Shown piece after piece: positions 28,982 to 39,300 of a DNA stretch of 60,204 nucleotides. Positions within the stretch are counted from its first letter, which is position 1; every line of letters starts with the position of its first letter. Location: assembly GCA_026390695.1 (NCBI GenBank), contig JAPLFL010000121.1, forward strand, positions 1 through 60,204, in the 5' to 3' direction. The translations under genes were made by a program, and so were the position numbers. The notes beneath the pieces were generated by a model. The model had not been told where the DNA came from. It made no database searches and was given only the letters and a program-made list of their open reading frames with translations. Source of the stretch: Candidatus Kapaibacterium sp. Its GTDB lineage: Bacteria; Bacteroidota; Ignavibacteria; Kapaibacteriales; UBA2268.

Positions 28982-29533
28982 TCAAATCATCCCATTCTTC
29001 AAAAAATACAGAAAAAACGCATTCATCACCAATGAATGATTTATTCTTGATTCAATTAAATAATTCTTTATTTCCACAAGGGGAACTAAAATTACATTAA
29101 TATCTTCGTGCTCATCGAATTTCTGTTTATCAGTCAATTCACAATCCTGCCAAAGAAAGCTGTAGCAGCTATTATTCAAAAATGCCGGATTTGGACTTGT
29201 CTCTCCCAATAATACTGGTTGAAGTGCGGAGCTGAAACCTGTTTCCTCTAAACATTCACGCATTCCGGCTTTGATCGGTTCTTCGCCTCTTTCTATCAAT
29301 CCGCCGGGAATTTCAATAGTCACAGAATCAGAGCCATGGCGGTATTGCTCAATCAATACTACTTCGTTATTCTTTGTTATCGGAATAATATTCACCCACT
29401 GCGGAGAATCAAGTACAACAAAATTTCCTGTCACCTTAGTTTCAGGATGAATACGTCGAATCCACTGAGCATTGAAAATTTTCAGATTAGCCGCCTGACT
29501 TGTTTCTATTGTATTCCACTTTTTTATTACCAT
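28982..29533 (-). CDS. Nudix hydrolase, ADP-ribose pyrophosphatase-like
   Basis: A 183-residue hydrolase of nucleoside diphosphates linked to another group. The Nudix box GX5EX7REUXEEXGU is complete, from GLIERGE to RECLEETGF. The upstream EQYRHGSDSVTIEIPGG segment is that of the ADP-ribose pyrophosphatase (NudF-like) group, which recycles ADP-ribose. It is preceded by a strong terminator hairpin at 29555, so it probably has its own promoter in the ~120 bases between. It lies upstream of parAB in the same direction. Confidence 0.87.
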   Translation of the reverse strand: MVIKKWNTIETSQAANLKIFNAQWIRRIHPETKVTGNFVVLDSPQWVNIIPITKNNEVVLIEQYRHGSDSVTIEIPGGLIERGEEPIKAGMRECLEETGFSSALQPVLLGETSPNPAFLNNSCYSFLWQDCELTDKQKFDEHEDINVILVPLVEIKNYLIESRINHSLVMNAFFLYFLKNGMI

Positions 29534-29554
29534 TCAACTCTTTACTTAAATTTA

Positions 29555-29580
29555 AAACTCCGCTGGGTCGAGCGGAGTTT
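29555..29580 (-). terminator. Intrinsic terminator after the VWA/T9SS gene
   Basis: A perfect 10-bp stem, AAACTCCGCT with AGCGGAGTTT and a 6-base loop, lies 77 bases past the stop of the 1202-residue protein. On the minus strand it is followed by a T-rich stretch. Confidence 0.75.
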
Positions 29581-29656
29581 CAAAATATTTACTATTTTTA
29601 TTTTCCCTCTTTCCGATATTTCAAAATTAATCAAAATCGGGGAAATAGATTCTATT

Positions 29657-32600
29657 TTACTTTATCAGATTCAGAGGCATACTAAATCTTTGTGTCGCTG
29701 TTTGCATTATCAGTATATACGATCCGCTGGTTAAGCCTTCGGTACTTAGACCGACAGTGCCTTCTCCGGCTTTGCAATCCTGATCTGAAACATCCTTTAT
29801 TTTATTGCCAAGCATATCGGATATACTAAATTTCACATTTTCGTCTGCTCTGAGATTATAGGAAATTTCAGCATAATCGTTTGCCGGATTCGGAGTTATT
29901 CTGATAATTCCTGATGTGCCGAATGGATCGTACAAACGCGGATTGGATGTATTTGCATTTAATACTCCCAATAAGGTAAATTTACCGGCATCTTTTCTCT
30001 GGAAATCAACATAACCAGTTTGTGAAGCCATAGATTCAAAGCTAATATCTGTAGTCATGGCATTTCCAAGCATAGCACGCATTTTAAATGTTTTCAAAGC
30101 TATCTGTGTCTTGGATTGGCTGATTGGAATACCAGTAATTTTTATTGTCCTCATTCCGCTTACGTGATCAACCGTACCGGCAGGTGTATCTTCGACCGGC
30201 TCTATCAGTGAGGCATTAAATTTAATTGTTAAATCGAATGCTTTATGGAAAGGATCCACATTTGCAATATTTGTAAAGTTTAGTGGCAGGTCAAATGCCT
30301 GACCCGGTGCTGCCTTCAAGTCAGTTGGGAAGCCGACCTGTGCGCTTGCTTTAATCAAAGTGAATAAACCAGACTGTTCTGTAAAGGTAACTACTCCCTT
30401 ATCAACTGAAGAATTCTGTACTGTCAAAGGTGATGATGATGATGCTGAATTTAAAACTTTAAAATTCAATGTTGCTAAAATTTCATTATTGTTATTTGTT
30501 AATGGACTCGAAGTTAATGTAACTGTTTTTGAATTTGTCCCGATTTCCGGATAAACTGTTCCGTTTTGCTGTAATAAAGTTCCGTCAAAAATAACTTTGG
30601 TATTGACTAATTTGGCACCTGACTCAATGAGTGTAGTTTTTTCCAAATTAACTTGAACAGGTATAGTTTGTCCAATCATTCCAGAATAATTATTGGCAAT
30701 TGAAATTTTAGCTTTTGCATCGACTGGGCTTGAGGTTAAACGGTACGAATTTGAGAAAGTACATGGCGTACCGTTAAATATTATTTTTGCATTTGCAGGA
30801 GTCGCCGATGTTGCAAGATAAGTGATTGTAATGTCAAAACTGGCTCCGGGTGCCATATCAAAGGCTTTATCATAAGGAGCACTCACTTTGAATTGAGCAT
30901 CATCAAAGGTTATCAATATTCCTTTTAATGTAAAAGGAGTATTATTGGTAATTGTCATGGTGAATGTGCTCGGAACTCCAACAGCACCGCTTATACCGAA
31001 TTTATCAGCAGAACTAACAAGTGGAGTTACTACTTTTGCAGTAATGTTTACTGTTTTGAGAACATTACATTTTGAATCCTTGATTGTAATAACGTCATTA
31101 TAAGTACCATCCGCAGCAGATTTGAACGAGAAATTAACCTTTCCGCTTCCCGGTGTGGCAACGTTTACAGTATTATCTGTAATCGTAAATTCTGGTTTTG
31201 TTTTCGTATTGTTGACTGCGAAAGCCACGTTACCGGTATTTGTAATGGTAAAGCTTGAGTCTTTCTGAACGCCAGGACAGATATTTCCCAGATCAATGTT
31301 TGTTACATCGGTTGAGAAGGCAACCGTTTCAACGGTTCCGGAAAGAGGGATAGATTGTGTCGCAGCATTGGAAGCATTGCTCATAATATTCAAAGTAGCA
31401 GTTTTGGCTCCCATTGTATTGCTTTTAAAGGTTAGCGTTATATTTTGTGCTCCACCTGCTGTTACTACAAATCCGGCTGGTTTGGTGCCGCCTTTAAAAT
31501 CAAAATCAGTAGTGTTCGGAGTTATTGAAAAATCTGTTACATTCATATCCACACCGCCGACATTTTGTATCGTAACCACAACATCATGCGTCGCAGTTAT
31601 ACAATCATTATTTGTAAAAGCAATCGAAGCCACAGTCTGAATCACAGGTTTTCCTGTTCCGTTACCCGAAATCGTGCTTTTAAATACTCTTCCGGTAGAA
31701 GTTGTAATTATCAATGTAGCTTGTCTCAGACCGGTATCCGAAGGTGTGAAATCATAATCGATGTTTATACATTCCCCAGCTTTGATTACTCTTCCATTAA
31801 TATTAGTATTTATAACGAAGTCACCTTTTTGATTAAAATCATGATGGAAATCTGTTATTGTAATATCAACAGGAGTTTGGTTGCATAAAGTCTGAACATT
31901 TTGAGATTTTTTCTTAGTCAATCCTGAGCTGCCCATATCTACATCTTTAAGCACCAAAAAGCCACCGTAAGTAAGCAGCGAGCCGCTACAAGCACTGCTA
32001 TTTACGACAGTAGTCGTAGTTTGGGATGATTGATCGGCAGGAGAATAAGTCAAAGTAACCTGAGCACTAGCATCCTTAGCTAAGCTTGCAGGTAATCCGC
32101 TCAATTTAAATTTACCGTTTCCAAACGTTATGTTAGTAAAGTTAACAATATTTGTCAGAGCTTTAATTGTAATGATAGTATCCTGACTTGGCATTTTAGG
32201 ATTTAAGAAAAACACTTCACTCGGTGTAAACTGCACCCCAGGTTTATAAGTGCTTGCATCGTAAGTAAAAGTTGCAGATGTATTATTTAACATTACATCT
32301 AATCTCGAAGGTCCACCGCCACTGCAGTCTGTTTGCCAAGTTATGGTACAAGGTGAAGGACTTCCCATAGAACCTGCTTTATCTAATATATCAAAATAAG
32401 CAGTAGCAATATCCTCTTGCTTATTAATTTGATCAAAACAAGTTCCACCGGTGGGAGCAGTCATGTTAGGTATGGGAGTTTGATCACAATTTAATCCTAC
32501 AGTAGTACCAAAAATTACTCCTGGCATTTTTACTCCGAATTGATCAGTATATTTACCAACAATATTTAAAATAGTAGGAATATCATTATTGAACAAACTA

Positions 32601-33265
32601 CCCTCATCAGGAATTCCATCGGTTAAAAATATAAAAATTGGTCTGTACTTTGCTCTTTGACCTACGTAAGCAGCACCACATGCTCTTCCGTATTTATCCT
32701 TACTCAAAGGTGCTTGACCTAACCAAGCTTCATGATACTTAGTAGTACCTTGAACTGATATTGTATTTATTGAATCCTGTAATACTTTAACATCAACATC
32801 GGAATTAGCTTTTGTTATTTCAACAAAATCACATTTAAGGGTAGATTGACCACTAAAAGTGATTATCGCACATTCGCACCTACCTGCAAAATTAGAATTT
32901 GCTAATTGTGAAACAAGTTGAGTTGCTGCATATAAGGACGCTTCTAATCTTGTATGACCATCAGGTAACTTATTTTGAATCATTGATTGAGTAATGTCAA
33001 GTACCAAAATCAGAGAGAATCTTGGGACATTGGCAGGGCAAGACACATTAAGAATATTTCTTTGTACTCCATTATCAAACAATTTCAGATCTTTAGCTAA
33101 ATCAAATGTTTCTATTCTTTTGCCACCTGCATCGTCAGCCTTAAATTCTGCTGAAATGATCGGGTATTTTTTTTGGTCCACATTTCTGAACAGCAATGAT
33201 TGCCCAAATATATTAGACACTATTACTAAAAATAGTGCAAGTATAAGGATTGAATAGTTTTTCAT
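29657..33265 (-). CDS. Secreted VWA / anchor-D repeat / cohesin-like protein with T9SS sorting domain
   Basis: A 1202-residue exported protein. After the signal peptide (ends near IFGQ) comes a von Willebrand A domain (about residues 65-285) with a variant metal site DITQS and FLTDG. Several ~100-residue choice-of-anchor-D/HYDIN-like beta modules follow (GNGKFKLSGLPA, TDFSITPN, VDMNVTDF, SFTITNTGNVAF). Two modules near 860-1115 (VQVNLEKTTLIESGAKL..., AAPGQAFDLPLNF...) resemble the cohesin/CBM-like fold. The last ~80 residues are a type A T9SS sorting domain (ITPNPANDYAEISYN). It is 78 bases downstream of the OmpA-family gene and probably in its operon. An adhesive or scaffold role at the cell surface is inferred. 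Confidence 0.87.
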   Translation of the reverse strand: MKNYSILILALFLVIVSNIFGQSLLFRNVDQKKYPIISAEFKADDAGGKRIETFDLAKDLKLFDNGVQRNILNVSCPANVPRFSLILVLDITQSMIQNKLPDGHTRLEASLYAATQLVSQLANSNFAGRCECAIITFSGQSTLKCDFVEITKANSDVDVKVLQDSINTISVQGTTKYHEAWLGQAPLSKDKYGRACGAAYVGQRAKYRPIFIFLTDGIPDEGSLFNNDIPTILNIVGKYTDQFGVKMPGVIFGTTVGLNCDQTPIPNMTAPTGGTCFDQINKQEDIATAYFDILDKAGSMGSPSPCTITWQTDCSGGGPSRLDVMLNNTSATFTYDASTYKPGVQFTPSEVFFLNPKMPSQDTIITIKALTNIVNFTNITFGNGKFKLSGLPASLAKDASAQVTLTYSPADQSSQTTTTVVNSSACSGSLLTYGGFLVLKDVDMGSSGLTKKKSQNVQTLCNQTPVDITITDFHHDFNQKGDFVINTNINGRVIKAGECINIDYDFTPSDTGLRQATLIITTSTGRVFKSTISGNGTGKPVIQTVASIAFTNNDCITATHDVVVTIQNVGGVDMNVTDFSITPNTTDFDFKGGTKPAGFVVTAGGAQNITLTFKSNTMGAKTATLNIMSNASNAATQSIPLSGTVETVAFSTDVTNIDLGNICPGVQKDSSFTITNTGNVAFAVNNTKTKPEFTITDNTVNVATPGSGKVNFSFKSAADGTYNDVITIKDSKCNVLKTVNITAKVVTPLVSSADKFGISGAVGVPSTFTMTITNNTPFTLKGILITFDDAQFKVSAPYDKAFDMAPGASFDITITYLATSATPANAKIIFNGTPCTFSNSYRLTSSPVDAKAKISIANNYSGMIGQTIPVQVNLEKTTLIESGAKLVNTKVIFDGTLLQQNGTVYPEIGTNSKTVTLTSSPLTNNNNEILATLNFKVLNSASSSSPLTVQNSSVDKGVVTFTEQSGLFTLIKASAQVGFPTDLKAAPGQAFDLPLNFTNIANVDPFHKAFDLTIKFNASLIEPVEDTPAGTVDHVSGMRTIKITGIPISQSKTQIALKTFKMRAMLGNAMTTDISFESMASQTGYVDFQRKDAGKFTLLGVLNANTSNPRLYDPFGTSGIIRITPNPANDYAEISYNLRADENVKFSISDMLGNKIKDVSDQDCKAGEGTVGLSTEGLTSGSYILIMQTATQRFSMPLNLIK

Positions 33266-33343
33266 ATACTACCTCTATGATAATTTAGTTATTTCTAATA
33301 AACACTTTAATTTCGAAAAAGTTACTTTTGGTAAATAAATTAG

Positions 33344-35368
33344 TTATTCAACCGGAGTAACTATGTCGATATTAACTGTACGGCAATAGAATCTGCCTTC
33401 GGGCAAGCTATTGTCATATATCAATTCTTTAGAACCAAAGCCACGAGCTAACTTAGGATCAACTCCAAGATAACGAGCTACTGTCAAAGCTCGCGAATTT
33501 GATATTTCCATGTTCTTTTCAGGAACTCCGATACGGTCAGAATATCCGAATAATGTTACTATTGACTTCTTTTTGATCTGTGTTTTGGCCATAGAAGCGA
33601 TAATCTCATGTTCTTTTGTCATCGTCGTCAGTCCAAACGGGAACTTTATAATAGAATATCTTTCGAAAATCTTATCATCCATCATGTCCTGAATTTTTCG
33701 TTCGATTGTTCGCTGGTTTACGGGTAATTCCTGAATATTTGACTTCCAGATTTTATTATCGTTATCAACCACTTCTAATTTATATTTCAGTGGTTCGTTC
33801 AATTTAGGTGAATACTGCTGCTCATCTTCGTGCTTCAAGTCCCAGTCTAAGGTTTTCGGTGGTTCGCCTTTTCCTGTGAAAGTACGTAAGTCGCCGGTAC
33901 TTTGAGAGGTAAACACGCGCCATTCTTTAACGCCAATTGCAGCAGAAACCTTCATTTTGAAACGAATATGCGGAGGGTTAGATTCACGGACAGTATCACC
34001 GATTAACATAGGCTCAAATATTTTTGGATTATCAGGAATAATCTCAACTCTACGGTTTTCGACGATTCCGTCTGTATCTTTGACGTTTGAGGGAACTTCA
34101 GGCAAATCACGACTTTTAATTACAATTCGTTCGGGATCAATACTCCATGTATTTGTCAGATAGCTTTTAACGGCTTCTGCTCTCTTTTTCGACAGATTCA
34201 TATTAGCTCTTTCCTTGCCTTCGTCCGAATTGCAACCGATAAGAGTAATGTTTGCATCAGGATAATAAATCATACGTCTGCCGACGATATTGAGCACATG
34301 TCTATATACGTCAAGTGTTTTTAGATTGTACAAACGAGAGACGGAGAACTGATTTCTTTCAGTTTCAGAGATTCTATTATATCGAACAGGAATTTCAGAA
34401 GAATTTTCCTCAAAGAAAACATAGTTTAAAATAGGGTGAGTGCGCTTCCGCTGGAATTCCTCGATAATGAGCTCGGGAACCTCGGACTCAACTCCACTAT
34501 CATTAACTCCAAGAGCGAGAATTTCTGCATCTAAGTTAGGCACAAGTGGCGGTGGTGGCGGATTTGGAATTGGCGGCGGCGGTGGTGGTTTTGGTGGTTC
34601 CTTTGGAGGTATAATCTTCCTTGGTGAATATCTCAGAGCTACACCTGCATTCAATCCCGAAACGCTCCAGGACTTGTTGTCAGCCATAGAAGAAAAACCG
34701 AGATTATAAAAAACCTGAGGAACAAGGAACATTGTATTCGCTGTATTCAGAGGGAAATCATAAGATGCACCCACAACAGCAGCCAGATCCAAAGATGCAG
34801 CATTTGCATCTGGTTTTATATTAGGGATCCTCGATCGCACGATGGAATCGAACAAAACTCCATTAGAAGGGCTTGTAAGTAGTGCGGTTTCAGTATAATC
34901 TTTCTTTATTAGATAAGATGTCCGAAGACCAAGATAAACCCGCAATGGCACTGATACACGATAGGCAAGTAGCGGCATTAACCCCGCAGAAGCCATTGAA
35001 GCGGTAATCTTATGCTCAATAGAAGCGCTCACACCAACATCGTTAGGTCCTAAAACCCAAGAATTTTCAGTATTGGTCAGTTCTCCTCCCAAATTGGCAT
35101 AGATTCCTTTTATATCAAGTTCCATACTGCTCGAAATGGGAATAGCCAGAAAGGCTCCGGCTTCAAAGCCAAAACCAACGCCAGTCAGTTTGGATGAAGA
35201 TGAAGTTCCGAACCATGCAGTAGGGAAATTAGCCGAGTGCATATTGACCCGGAGATCTCCGAAAACACCATAACTCGTTCTCGGATCATTAGGTTTATCC
35301 GCATACACCTGAGCATATACTTTGTTGAGAGTAAAAAATAAAATTATTAACAGGAAAATTTTTCGCAT
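33344..35368 (-). CDS. OmpA-family outer membrane protein with two OmpA-like domains
   Basis: I place the start at 35368 (MRKIFLLIILFF), since GGAG stands six bases upstream; a longer form beginning at 35410 would hide the signal peptide. The first ~260 residues look like an outer-membrane beta-barrel (PorT/OmpX-like). A proline-rich linker (runs of four to six prolines) follows. Then come an OmpA-like segment (ITLIGCNSDEG ... LSKKRAEAVKSYL ... NRRVEI) and a second at the C-terminus (VTLFGYSDRIG ... NSRALTVARYL), the fold that binds peptidoglycan. It probably ties the outer membrane to the wall. The next gene in the same direction encodes the VWA/T9SS protein. Confidence 0.86.
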   Translation of the reverse strand: MRKIFLLIILFFTLNKVYAQVYADKPNDPRTSYGVFGDLRVNMHSANFPTAWFGTSSSSKLTGVGFGFEAGAFLAIPISSSMELDIKGIYANLGGELTNTENSWVLGPNDVGVSASIEHKITASMASAGLMPLLAYRVSVPLRVYLGLRTSYLIKKDYTETALLTSPSNGVLFDSIVRSRIPNIKPDANAASLDLAAVVGASYDFPLNTANTMFLVPQVFYNLGFSSMADNKSWSVSGLNAGVALRYSPRKIIPPKEPPKPPPPPPIPNPPPPPLVPNLDAEILALGVNDSGVESEVPELIIEEFQRKRTHPILNYVFFEENSSEIPVRYNRISETERNQFSVSRLYNLKTLDVYRHVLNIVGRRMIYYPDANITLIGCNSDEGKERANMNLSKKRAEAVKSYLTNTWSIDPERIVIKSRDLPEVPSNVKDTDGIVENRRVEIIPDNPKIFEPMLIGDTVRESNPPHIRFKMKVSAAIGVKEWRVFTSQSTGDLRTFTGKGEPPKTLDWDLKHEDEQQYSPKLNEPLKYKLEVVDNDNKIWKSNIQELPVNQRTIERKIQDMMDDKIFERYSIIKFPFGLTTMTKEHEIIASMAKTQIKKKSIVTLFGYSDRIGVPEKNMEISNSRALTVARYLGVDPKLARGFGSKELIYDNSLPEGRFYCRTVNIDIVTPVE

Positions 35369-35734
35369 TATCATCTCCTTTATTTCCAATTGGGAAGCAA
35401 GTCTCCGCATTCAGCGGCATATTTCAAAGATTCTAAATATTTATCAGTTACTTAATACAATTTAATCATTTTTTTTAAATTAATCAGTATATAATTAATT
35501 ATAAATTACGAATTATGAATATCGAACTATGATTAATTAAAAAAAAAATAGTTGAAAAAAATATGTTTGCACTTTATAACATATTTTTTATACTTGATTA
35601 AAATTTTGAACATAAATTATAGAAAGTAGAACAGTAGAAAGTAGAAGACAGAGGCGTGATTTATTTTTATTGAAAGCATCCATTTCTCTAATTTAGAAGT
35701 GAATCGTTTATCAAAGATTGTTAATCACATCTTT

Positions 35735-36000
35735 GAGGCTGTCCCCATAAGCAACAATTCTGTCATTCCTGCGAATGAGACTGTGTGAAAACTTCAATTT
35801 CTTGTCATTCCTGCGCATGCAGGCATCCCCTGATTAGTACTGGAAGGGGATTCCCGCATGCGCGGGAATGACAGATACGTGAATATTTCGTGTTTTCACA
35901 CAGTCTCGAATGGTTGAATCCCCTAAAGTGCTACTGGAAGGGGATTCCCGCATGCGCAGGAATGATATTTTAGCAAATATTTTACTTTTTGGACAGGCTC
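35735..36000. repeat. Outer inverted-repeat element, interrupted by a second copy
   Basis: Ends GAGGCTGTCC (35735) and GGACAGGCTC (36000) are inverted repeats with one mismatch. Removing the inner element and one 4-base duplicate leaves 131 bases. The right arm (35944-36000), with palindrome ATTCCC-N8-AGGAAT at 35944-35963, matches those of the copies at 42.6 and 44.3 kb. The right end is 37 bases past the xseB stop. Confidence 0.8.
35777..35907. repeat. Inner inverted-repeat element (131 bp)
   Basis: Perfect 16-bp terminal inverted repeats GAGACTGTGTGAAAAC (35777-35792) and its complement (35892-35907), flanked by GAAT on both sides (35773-35776, 35908-35911). The internal palindrome at 35850-35869 is a full ATTCCC-N8-GGGAAT. 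No coding capacity, so mobility would depend on an enzyme supplied from elsewhere. Confidence 0.8.
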
Positions 36001-36036
36001 AAGTATAAAAATTCCAAATCCCTAATTCGAAATTCC

Positions 36037-36237
36037 CTACAAAGTTTCTGCTGAAGAATTCTTGATGTCAATAATTTTAAGTTCTGCAGAATTGAGGAAT
36101 CCTCTGCAATCATTAATTAATTTCATACCTTCCTCATAAGATTTGAGCATAGAATCTAGTGGAACATCGCCACTATCCAATACTTTAATAATTTCTTCCA
36201 ATCTTTCCAAATTGGATTCAAAAGATTTTGTTTTCAT
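36037..36237 (-). CDS. xseB: Exodeoxyribonuclease VII small subunit
   Basis: A 66-residue protein of two helices that binds the catalytic XseA subunit. It shows the family pattern SFESNLERLEEIIKVLDSGDVPLDSMLKSYEEGMKLI. The usual length is 60-80. xseA is not in the window. It lies 66 bases downstream of dnaE in the same direction. Exonuclease VII degrades single-stranded DNA from both ends and takes part in repair. Confidence 0.92.
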   Translation of the reverse strand: MKTKSFESNLERLEEIIKVLDSGDVPLDSMLKSYEEGMKLINDCRGFLNSAELKIIDIKNSSAETL

Positions 36238-36303
36238 AATTTTCCTAAAAATTTATAATAATTAACCATTAATTTTCAACTTGAGAACATTAGAACTTTC
36301 AAC

Positions 36304-39300
36304 TCAAATCACAAACCAGACATTGCTATGACCGAAACTATCTGTCAGAATTTTTGTGTTTTCGATACTAACAGGGAATGAATTTTTTTGAGCATAATAA
36401 TTTGCAGAATAATTTTTTGATTTATCAACAACATGGAAAAACAGACGGCTCTTAGAATCGCTGTGATTGCTGATTTTATTAGTCAATACCTGCAATTTAT
36501 CTTCTTCCGGATTTGAGGCTAAATCAATAAGAATATGATAACCCTTGCAAAATTGAGAAATCAAATCCTGCATGGTATATACATCATCGGAGATAATCTG
36601 CAATAGGTCGGTCTTAACGTCCATTTTACCCGAAAAACCAAGAATCGTATTTTCTTTTAACAAATGGCCATATTTATCAAAAGCCTTACTCCAGAGAATA
36701 CACTCTGCCTTGCCATAAAAATCCTCAATTTTCACAAAAGCGATAGTCTTATTCTTCTTATCCAATCTGGTTCTTACTTCCGTAACATAACCGCATACCC
36801 GTATTGGTTTGCCCTGATCATAGCTGCTTTTATCAGAAAATTTAAACTGAGAAAAAGTTCTGATAAATGGAGCAAACTGAAAAATCGGATTCCCACTAAT
36901 GTAAAATTTCAGAACTTCTTTTTCATTTTCCAGTCTGACTTTTTCTGTCCATTCCGGAACATCTTCAATTTTAGGTTCGATCAGCCCTGATTCTACCGCT
37001 TCACCGAATAAACTGCTAACAGCATTCATTTTATTTGCCTGATATGCCTTCGAATATTCGATAGCATTCTCAATTGAGGCGAATAAAGCAGCACGGTGGC
37101 CACATTTCAGGCAATCGAATGCTCCTGAATAAACTAATGCTTCAACTGATCGTTTATTTAACAGACGATTATCTACTCTTGCCATAAAATCAAAAAAGGA
37201 ACTAAACGGCTTTTCTTCTCTCGCCACAGCTATACTGTCAACTGCAAGAATACCTACATTTTTAACACCAGCAAGTCCAAAAAATATAGTGTTAGATTCT
37301 GCTATAAAATCAGCAACAGAGCGGTTTACATCAGGTGGCTGCACCTTAATATTGAATTTCTTCGCTTCTTCGATCAATAATACTAATTTATCCTGATCAT
37401 TTATTTCAGCAGTCATGTTGGCTGCCAAAAACTCAGAGGGGTAGTGGGTTTTCAACCATGCAGTCTGATAAGCTAAATATGAATAAGCTAAAGAGTGTGA
37501 TTTATTAAAGCCATAATCTGCGAATTTATAAATTAAATCAAAAATTTCACTTGCAATATGAGGCTCAACGCCGTTTTTAGCTGCACCTTCATTGAATACA
37601 GGCTTCTGCTCATCCATGTATGATGTAAGTTTCTTGCCCATTGCCCGTCGTAAAATATCTGCCTGACTTAGTGAAAAACCGGCAATATCCCGTACCAATT
37701 GCATCACCTGCTCTTGATAAACGATGATTCCGTAAGTTTTTTCCAATGCCGGAATCATAAGCGGATGCAAATATTCTATTTGACTTCGCCCATGCTTGCG
37801 ATCAATAAATTCAGGGATATTATCCATAGGGCCAGGGCGATAAAGAGCATTCATAGCCGTAATTTCTTCAAGATTTCTCGGCTTTAGACGTTTCAGATAT
37901 TCCTGCATGCCCGGTGATTCAAATTGAAAAACTGCAAGAGTATGGCCATCAGAGAGCAGATCATAAGTTTTTTCATCTTGGAAGTCGATTTTATCAATAT
38001 CTATTGTCAGTCCGGTATTCTTTTTTATCATCGAAAGAGTATTGTCGATTATAGAAAGAGTTCTCAGTCCCAAGAAGTCCATCTTGAGCAGTCCTGCATC
38101 TTCAAGATCATTCATTGTATATTGAGTGATCTGTTCTACTGCCTGACCTTTGGTTTTTGAATACTGAGTATAAACAGGTACATAATCCGATACGTCACCA
38201 GGTGCTATAACCACTCCTGCTGCGTGAGTACCGGGATTTCTATGCTTACCTTCCAGGATAAGTGAAAATTCAATCCATTCCTTTATTCTTTTATCAGTAC
38301 TTTCCTTTAGCCACCTTAGATCGGGTAAATTCAGAGCATCAGCCAGTGGAGTCACTTTTCCGCGTATTACAGGAATTTTTGAGGTAACTTCTTTGACGGT
38401 GCCGAGATTTATTCCCAAAACACGTCCAACATCAGTTAGAGCGGCTCTGGTGGATAGAGTACCAAATGTAATTATTTGTGCCACGGATTGATCGGAATAT
38501 TTTTGTTTGACGTATTCCAGCACGCGGTCGCGCTTATCATCTGCAAAGTCAATATCTATATCGGGCATTGATACACGGTCAGGATTCAAAAAGCGCTCGA
38601 ACAGCAGATCGTATGGAAGAGGGTCAACATTTGTAATGTCAAGGGCATAAGCTACAAGACTGCCTGCTGCTGATCCACGGCCAGGTCCGACACGCACACC
38701 TAAACGTTTTGCTGCCTGAATAAAATCCTGAACTATCAAAAAATAGCCAGGGAAGTCCATTTTGATAATAACATCAAGTTCAAACTCTAATCTGTCCCTA
38801 ATCTGATCGGTAATAATATCAAATTTTTCAGCAGCACCTTTATAAGTAAGCTCACGTAGATAATCGGCAAGGGTAGCCGAATTTGAATCTTTCGGTATTG
38901 CAAATTCGGGCATATAAATCTTCTTGTCAAAGCTAATGTCGCATTTATCGGCAATCTCAACACTTGATTCGATTGATTCTGGAAAATCTTTGAATAAATC
39001 AATCATTTCTTTTTGAGATTTATAATACATCTCCGGATTCCGGTAACGGAGCTTATAAATATCGACCTGTCCTGCATTATCAGCAGATACATCACGAATG
39101 AAAAGATGAACGTTGTGTGCTACGGCATGCTCTTTTTTTAAATAATGAATATCATTTGTTGCAAGCAGCTTGATACCAAGATTACGTGCAATTATAGGAG
39201 CTTCTCTAAGAATTGCTGTATCTTCAGAAAGGTAATGATTCTGTAATTCTATATAAAAATCATCTCCGAAAACTTCATGGTAGGCATTTGCAATCTCATT

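Larger units (their letters stand above)
35411..36036. other. 626-base spacer between xseB and the OmpA gene
   Basis: No coding sequence. The left half (35411-35730) is very AT-rich with nothing recognisable beyond a possible promoter area for the OmpA gene. The right half holds the nested inverted-repeat elements described separately. Confidence 0.7.

Noticed and set aside
34440-34709. Glycine-rich 89-residue open frame
   Set aside because: It is the antisense reading of the proline-rich linker of the OmpA-family protein.
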